Source of the DNA: Phymatolithon calcareum
Lineage: Eukaryota; Rhodophyta; Florideophyceae; Hapalidiales
DNA: 64,000 bases
NCBI GenBank assembly: GCA_977006965.1
Contig: OZ345375.1
Coordinates: 1-64,000 of the forward strand
Reading direction: 5' to 3'
The translations under genes and the position numbers were made by a program. Every line of letters begins with the position of its first letter. The first letter of the stretch is position 1. This document shows positions 43,544 to 54,158 of the stretch, in pieces. The notes beneath the pieces are model-generated. The model made no database searches. It had not been told where the DNA came from and was given only the letters and a program-made list of their open reading frames with translations.

Positions 43544-45825
43544 TTTAAAATTGCCGGCAGCATGCTTCGGCTCCTCGTAAGAAGTCAGTCATCTCCCATA
43601 TGATACAGCAAGCGATGACGATGCAGCTCAGTGAAAAGGGTATGACACGACTGAAGTACGTGTGCATGCAAAGAAAGCATATCCAGTCCCCAGTGCTCTC
43701 AACCAATGAAATCATTTATTATGTGTTTTTTGAACGGCTCATCATTTCGTGATTCAACCTGGTCTCGACCAAGCACCCAATGGGATCCCTGCTTACTACA
43801 GCAGAAACTGCATGTGAGAGCTGAACCAGATCGGGACATACGTGTCACGATTTTCCCGCCCATTTTCTGTAAGGCAATAAATCATCCATTGCAATGGATG
43901 CTTCACCCGGGGGTATAGAATCCAGTCATTCACTGCTTACCTCTTAGGTGAGCTCCCCTATGAGGCAAGGAAGACATTCTTTGATTGTTTCTATGGGAAA
44001 CCACGAGCGTTTTCGGGTAATGAACTCGAATAAAATAATGTACGGGATAGCGGATGAAATGAAGGACGGGATCTGAAAACTCAAAATCGCATGATTTGTC
44101 AGAGCTCCAGCCATTCGTGCCACGGCATATGGTACAGGCTCTTTCCTGGCTCGCGGCGCAGGTGCAGAATTTTGCCTTTCTCTCTCCTTTAGGATGGATG
44201 GATTTTTGTTTTATTGAAGCTCCCTTAGTCAATTATCATTGCACCTGAGAGACTTTTCGTTGCGCTACAATCCTTCGCTTACGTTTTCATTTTGATTTCG
44301 GACTCTCTCCTTTAGGCGAAAGTTGGTTTTTCACTGAAGTGGTGGATAAGTTGGGCGAAGAAAGTGATCCTCTTGACAATGTAAGATGCGAATGACGTGA
44401 CGCTAAAGTGCAGATCTTACTCGCAAACTCGGAGCGCCACTAATTTTTCTGAAAAGTATGTTCAAGTGCAGTAAAACGACTCAGCTTGGTTTCCTAAACG
44501 GAGGTGGATTGGCTTATTTCTTGAGCCCCCGCATGGCTTGGTACAGACTGCTTGCACATCTGCCCGCCAATCTCAGGAAAGCTTGACTGAACTACGTCAA
44601 TCATACGACATGCATACTTGCGATAAATTCGCGAAAACTACAGACGGATATACAGTATCCACCCACTCCACTTTCTCCCCCCCTCGACCATGCGCAATAA
44701 AATTAGAGTGCTGACACAAAGTGGAGCCTTCCCGGATTCCAAGCCATTTTCGATCGACGTGAACTCAGCGGGCAAGAGTAAAGAATATTTCGTTGTAATC
44801 CGCACTGGTTGAGAGAAAGTGTTGGACCTTATCGTACATGTTTTCGTTTTCTCCGTACTAACTGTTCTAATTGTGGTTGAATTGCTGGCACTCTGGGACA
44901 CACGTGCGACTGCCTTCGTGGCAGTGACGCAGCCGTAGTCGGCGCTTTGTGTAAGCCTACGAAAAGAGTGACGTGTGCCCTCATCGCACAAATGCAGATA
45001 TTTCAGTACGTCAAAGTGACTCGGTACCCTAGCACACTATATGCGAACTTCTTGCGACATTACTTGTTCAGTAACATTGCATTCATTCTGCTTTATTTCA
45101 CAAAGCATCCGCGGCTTCCCGCTGACCGCGTTTATGCAGCTCCCGCTGTCAGTGAACTATCCGATGGTGCTGTTGCTTGAAAGTTGACACTTCCTGAAAC
45201 GCATACACGGCCGCAGACAGCTCCGTGTCTAATCAAGAGCCCGCAGCCACAGCGGCAATCGCAGCTTCGCCGATCGTCAACAAAGTCCCAGGTCCTTCGA
45301 CCTGGGAGGGGACGGTGCGATACATGTCTAGCGTGTCACGATCTTCGACTTACACAGAAACGCGACGTCCCACTCTCACTATTTTCTCTGTCTTCACTGC
45401 ACATTGTGACGTCCAGCTCTTGTTCGCCGAGCACTTTTCCCCATGAATCCAGAAACGTAACCGTGATGGTATGGCAGCAGAGACCAGGACCTGCCATTCT
45501 ACATGAAACAGGTGTTATCAATATTTTCCCAGCAGGAATATAAAGCGGGCGCTACAAATGGATCATTCTGTGGCGAAACATTCTGCACCCCATTGAATTG
45601 CTGAAACATGGACAGCCTAATCGTATCAAAATCATGCCGACTTTTTAGTAAGTTCGACCAAGCAGCTGTAGAGAGTATTGTCTACAGAATCATGATCAAG
45701 GTTACCAATAATACCACGACTATGTTCTATATGTCTGGGAGGATCAAAATTGAGAGCAAAATGCGTTATTGCTGAACAATTTGCCAACAAAATACTGCCA
45801 ACAAAATACTTTTGCAAGGGCCTGG
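43544..45825. other. No recognised gene; one orphan TIR-like end
   Basis: This is the upstream flank of the CapA-like gene. No supported coding frame. GCGGGCGCTACA ending at 45557 is identical to the right terminus of the TIR element at 7375-7386, but no left partner was found. A perfect 9-bp stem, TCCCAGGTC-CTTC-GACCTGGGA, lies near 45287-45308. Confidence 0.4.
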
Positions 45826-46372
45826 AGAACTGATTTTTTTTATTGGAGTTTATTTAAAAGCCTCACAGTCTTACGAATATACGGGCAAGGCTTCCTCAGT
45901 TGCTACCTTCCAGTGTGTAGACCGTTGAAACCTACCGCCTTCCATAGGCGGTGGGGAAAGTTTGGAACCTGGATCGTCCTACCTACTATGAGGTGTTCTT
46001 GTGGGTTCGCTGCTGGTGTTCCCGCTATTTGGCTTTGTGTCCCAAGGGGCATCTAGTTAACTTCTCGTATCTTGATTTCAGAGCAGTCCTTCTTCATTTT
46101 CCATGCACTCTATGATGGTCTTGCTGAATAGCAAAAGCTCGTTAAGTGCTCTCTCCGTATCCGGTGTTTTGTCTTCTTTCAAGTCGTATCCTGACAGATT
46201 GTTTTCCAGCGTTGCCATATGCTGTCGAGCTCGGTTTCCAAATTTTTCCACCATGCTTGTTGTCGACACCTGCGGAAATCTTCCGCAGACGTACTGAAGC
46301 GCTAATTGCCTGTGCTTCACCTTCGGGAGTTTGAGGATTGATGGTAGCTCGCTCGTCTCCTGAAGAACTGAT
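45826..46372 (-). mobile_element. Young 5'-truncated LINE-A tail next to the S41 gene
   Basis: The element portion (about 45834-46358, minus) holds the last 80-odd codons of LINE-A, open and nearly identical to the full copy, then its 3' UTR with the hairpin and an eight-A tail. AGAACTGA flanks both sides (45826-45833 and 46364-46371), with about five extra bases at the 5' junction. It sits some 65 bp beyond the S41 stop codon, so it may alter that gene's 3' end. Confidence 0.88.
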
Positions 46373-46438
46373 GACGTAACGCTGCAGCGGACAGAATTAT
46401 GCCCTGTTGAATGAAGGATACTTTCATTGTAGAACTAG

Positions 46439-48247
46439 CTAATTACGCAACTCCGTAAGCTTGGTTGAAAGGAATTCAAAGAGATCGACATCACCTTTGA
46501 CAACACCCTTCTTCGTCGGGAAGTACCTCGCATCAGGCGACACGCCAAAGAGCTCCAGTGTAACGCCTGACCTCTTGCCCGCCCTCTCAAGCCTTGCAGT
46601 CGAAATACGAATGCGGAAACCCTTCGAAAGTGCAAACGGGCCATCCGGGATCAGTGCAAGCAACTCAGTATTGAACGAGACTGTGCTGCCGCTGCCACCG
46701 GTGAAGTCATGGACACTCACGAGAAGGGTGACACCGTTATCCTGCGCGTTGGATGCGCAGACATCACCGCAACTGTATGACTCTGCGTAGGAGAGTACAA
46801 TCACTGGACCCGTGTAGCGGGGACCTGTGTAGCTGTTGACCAAGTTAGTGAGCGCGGTGACGCGAGGAAAGGACGGATCTCCGATACGCACGGTACGTGC
46901 GATGTTCTCTAGGCGAGCCGTGCGCTCATTCGGCGTCTCAGATGGAACTGGCACCAGTGGAGCTGCCGCCACCGTTAAAGGTGTCACGCGTTTGGTGAAG
47001 GCAGCCGGTGCGCTTGTGCAATTTGTGAATAGCTGTGGGATAGTCTGGAAAACTTCACCAGGACCACCGTCGTTGCCGCGTATGTCCAAAATGACCCCGT
47101 TCTGTGGCACCGCCGTCAGCAGCAGCCGGCCCACCTCGTTGAAAAAGTCCAATTGAAGCTCCGGCTTGAGCAGGTTGAAATTAAAGAATGTGATCGCACC
47201 CATCGGGCAACTTCCTGTCAGCACGATTTCCGCACCAATGCTTCCACTGACAGACGCTTTCACTGGGATTTTGGTCCGTATCGCACCGCCGGCGCATTGA
47301 ACACCACGAGACGCAGCTACGTTTGTAAATCCGTCGACCATTTCATCTCCCATGGACAGCGGTATGGTCGCGAAAATCCAGGGAACAGATACCTGACATG
47401 TGGCTCCGTTGGCATTACGGAAGCCAACAATAACCTTCTCCACCTTCGGAAAAAGCTCCAGGGACAGTGTGCGCGCCGTGAGGGCCCTAATTCCTTTCAG
47501 CAGCTTAGTGTCCCTATTGTTTCCGGAGCCAGCCTTTCCCGACGCGCGAATGGCGTCCTCGATTGGGGCACCACTCCACGAGATGATTTCAATCCCCTTC
47601 CTAAACTGCGGGTGCCGAAAGCGCAAGACACCTGCGACCTCCTGAACAGCGAGTCTAGGTACGCGCGACGTATTGCCCACAGCCGGATCGTAGAACTCGC
47701 GGAAGGTGAAGCCTAGGAGGGGGATAGAGTTTTGCAGCGGTGGCCGTGGGCGGTGGCTTGAGTGCAGATCGTCGATTGAGTTGAAGATAACTATCATGCG
47801 CTGGTGAAAGTCGGCTACAGAGATGGGCGGAAGCGCCGGGTTCTTCGAGATCTCGACCAGCTCTTCGCGGAGCTCGTTCAGTTGAGGTACAGGATCGACC
47901 CCAAGTAAAGTATTGTGCAGGGTGCGATGAGGATGGACGTCGCGCAATAGTGCGGTAGCGACGGCGATGATCTGCAGTCTCTCAGCAAGACTCAGCGGAG
48001 TCTGTTCGATATCATTGAGCAAATCGGCTCGGATCCGACGATCGACGTTCCCCTTGCAAGAGGGCTCGGCGAATTTCCTCGGGATGATGAAGCACTGTCG
48101 CTGAAAGGGCTCGCAGAAGTCTACAGTGCAGGCCTTGCTGTCGTCGCAGTCCGTGCTCGTACGACATCATTCGGCAGCAGTTGTCCTGAGCACTGAGGCC
48201 AGAACGAAAAGCGGTACTGCAAAGGGGAAGACGGCAACCATCACCAT
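46439..48247 (-). CDS. S41-type peptidase, secreted; in-frame TGA after the signal peptide
   Basis: The start at ATG 48247 follows an in-frame stop and gives a clear signal peptide (MVMVAVFPFAVPLFVLASVL, then TTAAE). The next codon, 48169-48167, is TGA; the same frame then reads CRTSTDCDDSKACTVDFCEP, a small Cys-rich module, and runs open to 46439. Counting from Met 48022 (528 codons with the stop), S41 (C-terminal-processing/tail-specific) features are DIRGNDGG at 313-320 (family D.RGN.GG), ESYSCGD around 414-420 with the likely nucleophile Ser, and HDFTGGSGS at 439-447. A secreted Ser peptidase is inferred. The TGA may be a nonsense mutation, a sequencing error or, less likely, recoding. 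If 48022 were the true start, the protein would lack both export signal and Cys module. Confidence 0.75.
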
Positions 48248-48329
48248 AACTCAAGTGGAAGAGACGCACACTAAGACAAATGTGCTTGGGCCTTGCGCTC
48301 AAGCGGCGCATGACTTCTCTTGATTGTCC

Positions 48330-50394
48330 GGAAGGCCACAGTTATATGAAACTTTTTTCACGGGGATTAGGCAACTAAACTCCGGTACAGCACGATAAAA
48401 ACTGTGCCCAGTCGGTTGCCGTAAGTACATTGCACGTAACATACTGTAGAGTACTAATCTGCGATGACTCCGAGTGCCTAAGGTTCATGCACCTGAATCA
48501 GTGGTTTATGATACCAGGGGAGAGTAAATGTGCTCCTGATGATAGTCTGCAACCTAAAGGAGCACATGCAAATGCTTGCGCCCCAAACAAGATGCTGTCA
48601 AGGTTTCCGAAGAGGTAACAACACGCCTCAGGTCGTGCACAATCAGAAGTAGATACAAGAGTTGAATACCAAGAGGGAGGGATTTACTTATAAGAGGCGC
48701 TAGGAATGGTACAACAAGGAACAGGATACAAGAAAAACCCAAACCTCATAAATCCCTTGAATATTTACACACGAATGAATGCATCACTGCGGTAGCGCTC
48801 AGTCTTTTTGGCGGCCGCTACCACAATATCTCTGGATAAGCGTGACAGTACGTTTAGGCCTCTGATCCCACATTCATTCTAATCAGGCTCTAAACTCGGC
48901 GTCACAGAAAGAGAAGATCCTGACAAGCTGACTTCAATTGCATCTGATAAAGTACAAAAAAACAGGAACGCAGCTCTCTTCTCCATGAAATGACTTGGTT
49001 GCTAAAGAACTTTAGAGTAGCTGAGAATCAGACTAAATGAAGTACATGTTGTACTTCACATAGTGAGCTTACTTTTACTTCTGGCAACATTTACTTTAGT
49101 CTTCTTGTAGTTCGGACGCAGTCTGTCGACCATAATCTAGTCGCTCTAGTCTTTCCTCACTATGACGGCGTAAGACAGATGTATTTTTTAGGAAGGAAAA
49201 GCACATACGCTTTCCTAACCGTATGCTAATACAGCTGTTGCCCAGGTGTTTTGACTATCGTGGTCCAAGTTCGAACGACAGATCAGCGTAACACCTACCA
49301 GGAGAATACACATGGTTCGTGGCAGAGATATATATATGATAAATTTGGCTCCCCGACTCTCGCCGCTTTTTATCAGAAATAGGCGCTTGGGACTGTTTTG
49401 AGGGGGTGCGAATCGAGAAGACTCGACTCTAACGAGCATGCAAAGCGCAAGGATTGCTCGTCATCTCGACTTGCAGTATAAAATCACAAAAGAATGCGGG
49501 AAAAGCTTTCCCGTAGTCGCTAAAGTTTAAATTTTTGCTGATGATATAGAGAATTACAGGAATGTTTTGCAGATCCTTTCCGTGGGCTTTTCGGACTTCA
49601 TCGCCATTCCCAGAATTAGTGAAATAGCAAGATTTTCCCTGTCATATTCCAATGTCGACGGTAGTACAAGCACGAACCCTAGCTCTGCCACGCTCTAGGA
49701 TGCATGCAAACTACTGTTCATGCTTTCGATTTTCTCGTCATTCTGCGGATCTGCGTATTTCGAACAATCACACGAAGCGAATTGGGATTGCCTTGGATGG
49801 AGCTGACACAAGGAACCGTACTGCGCCCCGGCATCGCAAAATCTGAGTCTTTCGGTCATTTTCGAACACACAGTGCAGACCATGCGATACGACAAGAAAT
49901 GACTTGACCCGATCTCCTGGTCAGTACTTGTTAAATAATAATAATCGATTACACGATTAATGTTTCCAAAGGGTCTAGAAATCGATAGCTGTGTCGACGA
50001 AGAGTAGAACGCACCGTATCTGGCGTTCCGTATTAGCCGCACTAGCCCATGCTAGAATTCTTGAACCGGTTTCAGTTTTCTTCTTGATGAAGGGGTTCCC
50101 TCGCTGTAAGGAACTCCTAGTGGGATCTTATGCCGTTCCTGTTACGCTGATTTCGTCATCCAGCCTGGTTAAACACCTGTATTCCCACTTATCACGAGAG
50201 AGAACTATCTCAAAATCAGTCCAATGAGTACTAATGCAATAAACTCAAAAAAATGTTACGTGTTTCGAACAAGAAAGCACTTTCGTTGTAGCCAACGCAG
50301 AATGTCAAGAACTGGGACTAGACTCCACCTAATTTCTCGACACCAATAAGCCCCCTCAGATCAAAAAACGAGAACTTGGCTCTGGTGTGAAAAG
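48330..50394. other. No recognised gene
   Basis: Upstream flank of the S41 gene and beyond. Frames under 120 codons, none recognised. Confidence 0.4.
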
Positions 50395-50600
50395 AAGAAG
50401 AAGTGGAGATTTTTATTATAGTGATACCAACGCATCTGCAGACGCTTGGGGCAACACTTCTGATGAGCTACGAGGACTCAACTCAGAGCCCAAAGGCTCC
50501 ATTTCGCATAAAAACGGCTATAGTCAGCAAAATTAGAAAACCTACCTCTGATCTCAACGGAGAGATCTCGAGGGGGAAAATCATTTCACTTCAATGGCCA
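50395..50600 (-). repeat. Repeat D, second well-preserved copy
   Basis: On the minus strand it ends AATAAAAATCTCCAC followed by TTCTTCTTC, like 3236-3440. It also carries the 48-bp block seen at 4957-5004 and the CCCTCGAGA block. No coding capacity is evident. Confidence 0.5.
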
Positions 50601-50676
50601 CGCAGAGCATCGTATCGTGTGAACGTGCGGAAAGGAAAATTTTATGACGTCCGAGGTCGTTTCCCGCGCCGAAGCA

Positions 50677-50889
50677 AGTTTACCGACGTCCCGGGTCCGC
50701 GTGCCGCGCCGATCTTCAGGACTTACTCTCGCTCGGCCTGCCCGCCGATCCGCGCGGGGCGGGGGGGGGGGGGGGTTACTGACGTCCCCAGTCTTGCGTG
50801 CGCCGGAGCGCGATGGGCGAGTTTACCGACGTCCCGGGTCCGCGTGCCGTGCCGATCTTCAGGACTTACTCTCGCTCGGCCTGCCCGCC
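50677..50889. repeat. 70-bp GC-rich direct duplication around a G15 tract
   Basis: 50677-50746 and 50820-50889 are copies of one another with a single difference that I can see (CCGCGCC versus CCGTGCC), 143 bp apart. Between them lies G15 (50761-50775). Both copies start AGTTTACCGACGTCCCGGGT. It lies about 110 bp beyond the stop of the split membrane-protein gene. Confidence 0.85.
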
Positions 50890-51000
50890 CATCTCTGGTG
50901 TGAAAAGCTGATAAGTAACTACAACCATGGAGGGTGAGCATTTTTCCTAATTTCGGGAACTACGATGTCATTTTACCAAATTGTAAACAGGGTATATATA

Positions 51001-51324
51001 TCAAGATGCTTTTAGTGCTTCAACATCTCCTGCCGCTTTTGTTGCAACTGCACCCAAATCCATTACGCTTGATATATACGGTACGCCGTACTTGTTTTTC
51101 GTCCCTGAATATCCCCACAGCTCCGTAGTGCCGTCTCTAAGCACAATGAATTCCCATCCAAAAGGCTTTTGCTTCCAGAAAATATCCTTCGCAGATTCCG
51201 GGTTTTTGACGCTCTTCCATAGCGGGCGAGCTTGGATGGCTTTGCCCATTGCGAACGAGGCGGCTTCGCGAACTTTGAAGTTCATCTTGATGCGCAGAGC
51301 AAGAAATGTGCACAGGGAAGCAGG
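51001..51324 (-). pseudogene. C-terminal part of host membrane-protein gene, cut off by Gypsy-2
   Basis: The minus frame is open from the Gypsy-2 insertion point to TGA at 51001. It encodes PASLCTFLALRIKMNFKVRE, then a soluble-looking tail ending in TTELWGYSGTKNKYGVPYIS and KAAGDVEALKAS. Removing 51330-58163 and one GATAC joins it exactly in frame to the membrane part at 58164. The family is not recognised. Its intact sequence implies that the gene was working until the very recent insertion. Confidence 0.8.
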
Positions 51325-51329
51325 GATAC

Positions 51330-51920
51330 TATTGCGACATACGATACCTCACGTATGGACATCAAGAATTGTGCTGCTCGCACACTACCGTTCGTTATCT
51401 TTGCCGTTTACGCCTGAATTTTAAGTGCATCCATTCATGTTCTCCGTCATTTGATTTCATGTACCTGTTTGACAAGCCATCACTGCTTGTCAATCCACGG
51501 TCCTGACATTACATCTTTCTTTCCTGTACGTGTGCCCTACGCATCACAGCATCCACTCTACGTTGGGCTTGTTGGGATGCTCCCCGGAACACGCTTTCTC
51601 GTCGTCATACAACTTGTCTTCTTTCCTGTTAGCATCCACGGCAGCCTCAACTTCCGCTCCGTGATTTGGATGCATCTCGAAGCTCTCTCATTCATCCAAG
51701 GAATTCAGCTTCTGTCAAGACCGTTGCGCTGTCCCCCGAATGTTGAGCTACTTCTTTCTGTTTCCATTTGCCTTGTCTTTTCTATTTAAGCCAAGTAAAC
51801 GTCGGCTCCTGACTAAAGGGAGCCAAGAGACATTCACCATCATCATTCATCTTCCTGCTCTCTTCACCATCCTCATCATCTTCACGCCTTTATCAACACC
51901 AAAGGCGCACATGACCAATA
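51330..51920 (+). repeat. Gypsy-2 LTR 1 (5' LTR)
   Basis: 591 bp, TATTGCGAC...GACCAATA. No difference from LTR 3 was found on a full read-through. A host gene lies directly outside, after GATAC. Confidence 0.93.
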
Positions 51921-51993
51921 GTGTACACTAAGGTCTAAGGTATACTGCCAAGTTATACTACAGTCCTGCTGCACCCTGCAGCTCCTACTCGTG

Positions 51994-54147
51994 ATGGTCA
52001 ACACAGTTGGACCGTCCGGAGGCCAGCCGATTTTTACTCCAATTGCTCATCCTGAGCTTCGTCGTCTGGGTCGAAAGAATATACATTTCTTTCTCCGGGA
52101 GCGTGAGCGCTACCTTCTTCGTCTAAGAGATGCTCAAGCTTCAGGATCGACTGTTCAACCCGTTTCTCTCAAAGCATCTGTGGACCCGGATCTACTACTC
52201 TCCATGATTGAGCTTGGAGAATTCGAGAATGTCAACACTCTCAATGAACTCACAGATGACTATTTGAAGAAGTGGCTGGACGAAAAGGACGAGGTTTCTT
52301 TCGACAGCCTTTCCGCTGAAGCCCTGAATGCCGCTGTAAGTCAATCCGTTCGCATTAACGTTCAAGAACCCGACCCGGAAATGCGGATCAAGGCACTTTT
52401 CATGGAGTACAAAACGTTTTTAAGAATCAAAAAATGGGATTCCTTAATTGAAAAGAGCCCCAAACTCGCCATCTCTCAAATTTGCGCTCTCTTGAAACCC
52501 ACAGCCCTGAGGTTAAAGATTGAGTCCGACCTTTCACTCGGAAAGTATGAGCTTCGCAAAAAATGGATACCGTTCTACAAATATGTGTTGGAGCAAGCCG
52601 TCGAGTGCGACAAATTTGTACCCATCAAAACCGCCACCGATATCAAGAGCACCCCCAAAGTGGGGAAGGATTCCAACAATCTTGTCCACAGACAGGGTCC
52701 ATCTACTCCAAAAACAAATATCGGAAACCTTTCGGACAACAACAAGAACAATAATAAGGCCCCAACTCCTGACCGCGGCTCAAATCAACGTGCACCGCGG
52801 CCTCATCTCGAGAAGTCTTCAGATTCCGTACCTCTTTGTCTGAATACCAGAAAGTGCAAAGGTAGACACCTTCTGAAAGATTGTCCTCTTACTTCCCTGG
52901 AGGAACGTCGTGAACTACTGCAAGAGTACTACAAGAACAAGAACATAGCCCACCTAAACGCTATTCTATTCGATGGCCCTGAAAATGTGCCAGCGCGGGA
53001 TGGAAGGTATCATGCCAAACTCGCCGACAAGGTCGATGTCAACGTCAACGGAGATACTGGCGCCGACAGCTGTGCCATCAGTGAGTCACATCTACAGCAA
53101 TGCGCGGACCAAGGCATATTCGTACAAGTTCTTCCACTCTCTCAGCCAGTCCTCGTCTCCCTCGCTCTGGCTGGAAATGATGAACAAAATGAAGTTTGTT
53201 ATGAAGCCAAGAAAAAAGCAAGGATATCAACCACCCTGTCTTTGCCTGTCGGCCCTCTTCGACTTCGAAATGTTGAGTACTTGGTGTTCGAACAACACAT
53301 GCCGGAAATTCCAATTGACACAACCTTTCACAACATTTCGGAGCACTTCGTATGGAGCGGCATGAAAGCGGACATCACCGCTTTCTGCAACACTTGCCTG
53401 CACTGTATCGCAACCAGCAGTGCACATAAGGTCCCCCGACCTTTGGCTCACTCACTCCACTCCGACACGCCGAACCAGCTTCTACACTTTGATTTCATCT
53501 ACATGGCGCCGAGCCATTCAGGCCAAGAATATGTGCTCATACTGAAGGATGATGCAACCTCGTACATATGGCTGGAGCCCTGTGCACACGCAGACACGGA
53601 AACTACGGTTACGACTTTGCTACGCTGGTTTGCTACTTTTGGCGTAACGCTTATGTGGTGCTCGGATCGTGGAACACATTTCAAGAACAAGGTGATGGTG
53701 GATCTGAATCGGGCCCTGCATGCCCATCATCACTTTACCACCGCCTACTGTCCCCAGTCAAACGGGACGGTCGAAACAGTATGCAAAGAAGTGCTGCGAG
53801 CCACCAGAGCGCTACTTTCGGAATTTCGTCTTCGTGAACGGGAGTGGCCGACCATCATAATGCTCGTCCAGAGTATTCTCAACCACTCTAAGCGCCCGAG
53901 TCTCGGCAACATTGCACCCATAACTGCCTTCACTGGACAAGCCGCTGACAATCCGCTTCGTACGATTTTGCCACCTGGGGCACCTCAAGCAAGCTCTATT
54001 GACATCGTCAAGGCTGAACGAATTGCTAAAATCGACAATCTGAATTCGGCCCTCCAATACATGCACAAGGACATTTCCATTCGCCGAACCTTTGGTGTTG
54101 ATAAAGGCGTGAAGATGATGAGGATGGTGAAGAGAGCAGGAAGATGA
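51994..54147 (+). CDS. Gypsy-2 gag-protease fused to a truncated integrase
   Basis: An open frame from ATG 51994 (717 residues). It has a gag capsid-like N-terminus and then a Cys/His knuckle (CLNTRKCKGRHLLKDC). The protease block NVNGDTGADSCAISESHL carries the active DTGA. At about 53313 the protease breaks off (EQHMPEI, then PIDTTFHN) and integrase sequence follows directly: HHCC remains (CNTCLHC), LLHFDFIYM, CSDRGTHFKN and TAYCPQSNGTVETVCKEVLR. RT and RNase H are skipped. The frame ends in residues coded by an inverted LTR scrap (GVDKGVKMMRMVKRAGR). All joins keep the frame. Confidence 0.9.
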   Translation: MVNTVGPSGGQPIFTPIAHPELRRLGRKNIHFFLRERERYLLRLRDAQASGSTVQPVSLKASVDPDLLLSMIELGEFENVNTLNELTDDYLKKWLDEKDEVSFDSLSAEALNAAVSQSVRINVQEPDPEMRIKALFMEYKTFLRIKKWDSLIEKSPKLAISQICALLKPTALRLKIESDLSLGKYELRKKWIPFYKYVLEQAVECDKFVPIKTATDIKSTPKVGKDSNNLVHRQGPSTPKTNIGNLSDNNKNNNKAPTPDRGSNQRAPRPHLEKSSDSVPLCLNTRKCKGRHLLKDCPLTSLEERRELLQEYYKNKNIAHLNAILFDGPENVPARDGRYHAKLADKVDVNVNGDTGADSCAISESHLQQCADQGIFVQVLPLSQPVLVSLALAGNDEQNEVCYEAKKKARISTTLSLPVGPLRLRNVEYLVFEQHMPEIPIDTTFHNISEHFVWSGMKADITAFCNTCLHCIATSSAHKVPRPLAHSLHSDTPNQLLHFDFIYMAPSHSGQEYVLILKDDATSYIWLEPCAHADTETTVTTLLRWFATFGVTLMWCSDRGTHFKNKVMVDLNRALHAHHHFTTAYCPQSNGTVETVCKEVLRATRALLSEFRLREREWPTIIMLVQSILNHSKRPSLGNIAPITAFTGQAADNPLRTILPPGAPQASSIDIVKAERIAKIDNLNSALQYMHKDISIRRTFGVDKGVKMMRMVKRAGR

Positions 54148-54158
54148 ATGATGATGGT
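54089..54158 (-). repeat. Inverted 70-bp scrap of Gypsy-2 LTR 3' end
   Basis: This is the reverse complement of the LTR terminal region (TCATCTTCCTGCTCTCTTCA...AACACCAAAGG). It sits exactly between integrase copy 1 and the RNase H. It supplies the stop of the first frame and the start of the second as the overlap ATGA at 54144-54147. Confidence 0.9.

Noticed and set aside
45287-45308. A terminator-like hairpin (TCCCAGGTC-CTTC-GACCTGGGA)
   Set aside because: There is no gene ending beside it and no T tract, and the genome is eukaryotic.
48167-48169. A variant genetic code reading TGA or TAG as sense, prompted by several in-frame stops
   Set aside because: The stops are mostly in transposons, and host frames here end in TGA (51001) and TAG (46439), so standard decoding is simpler.
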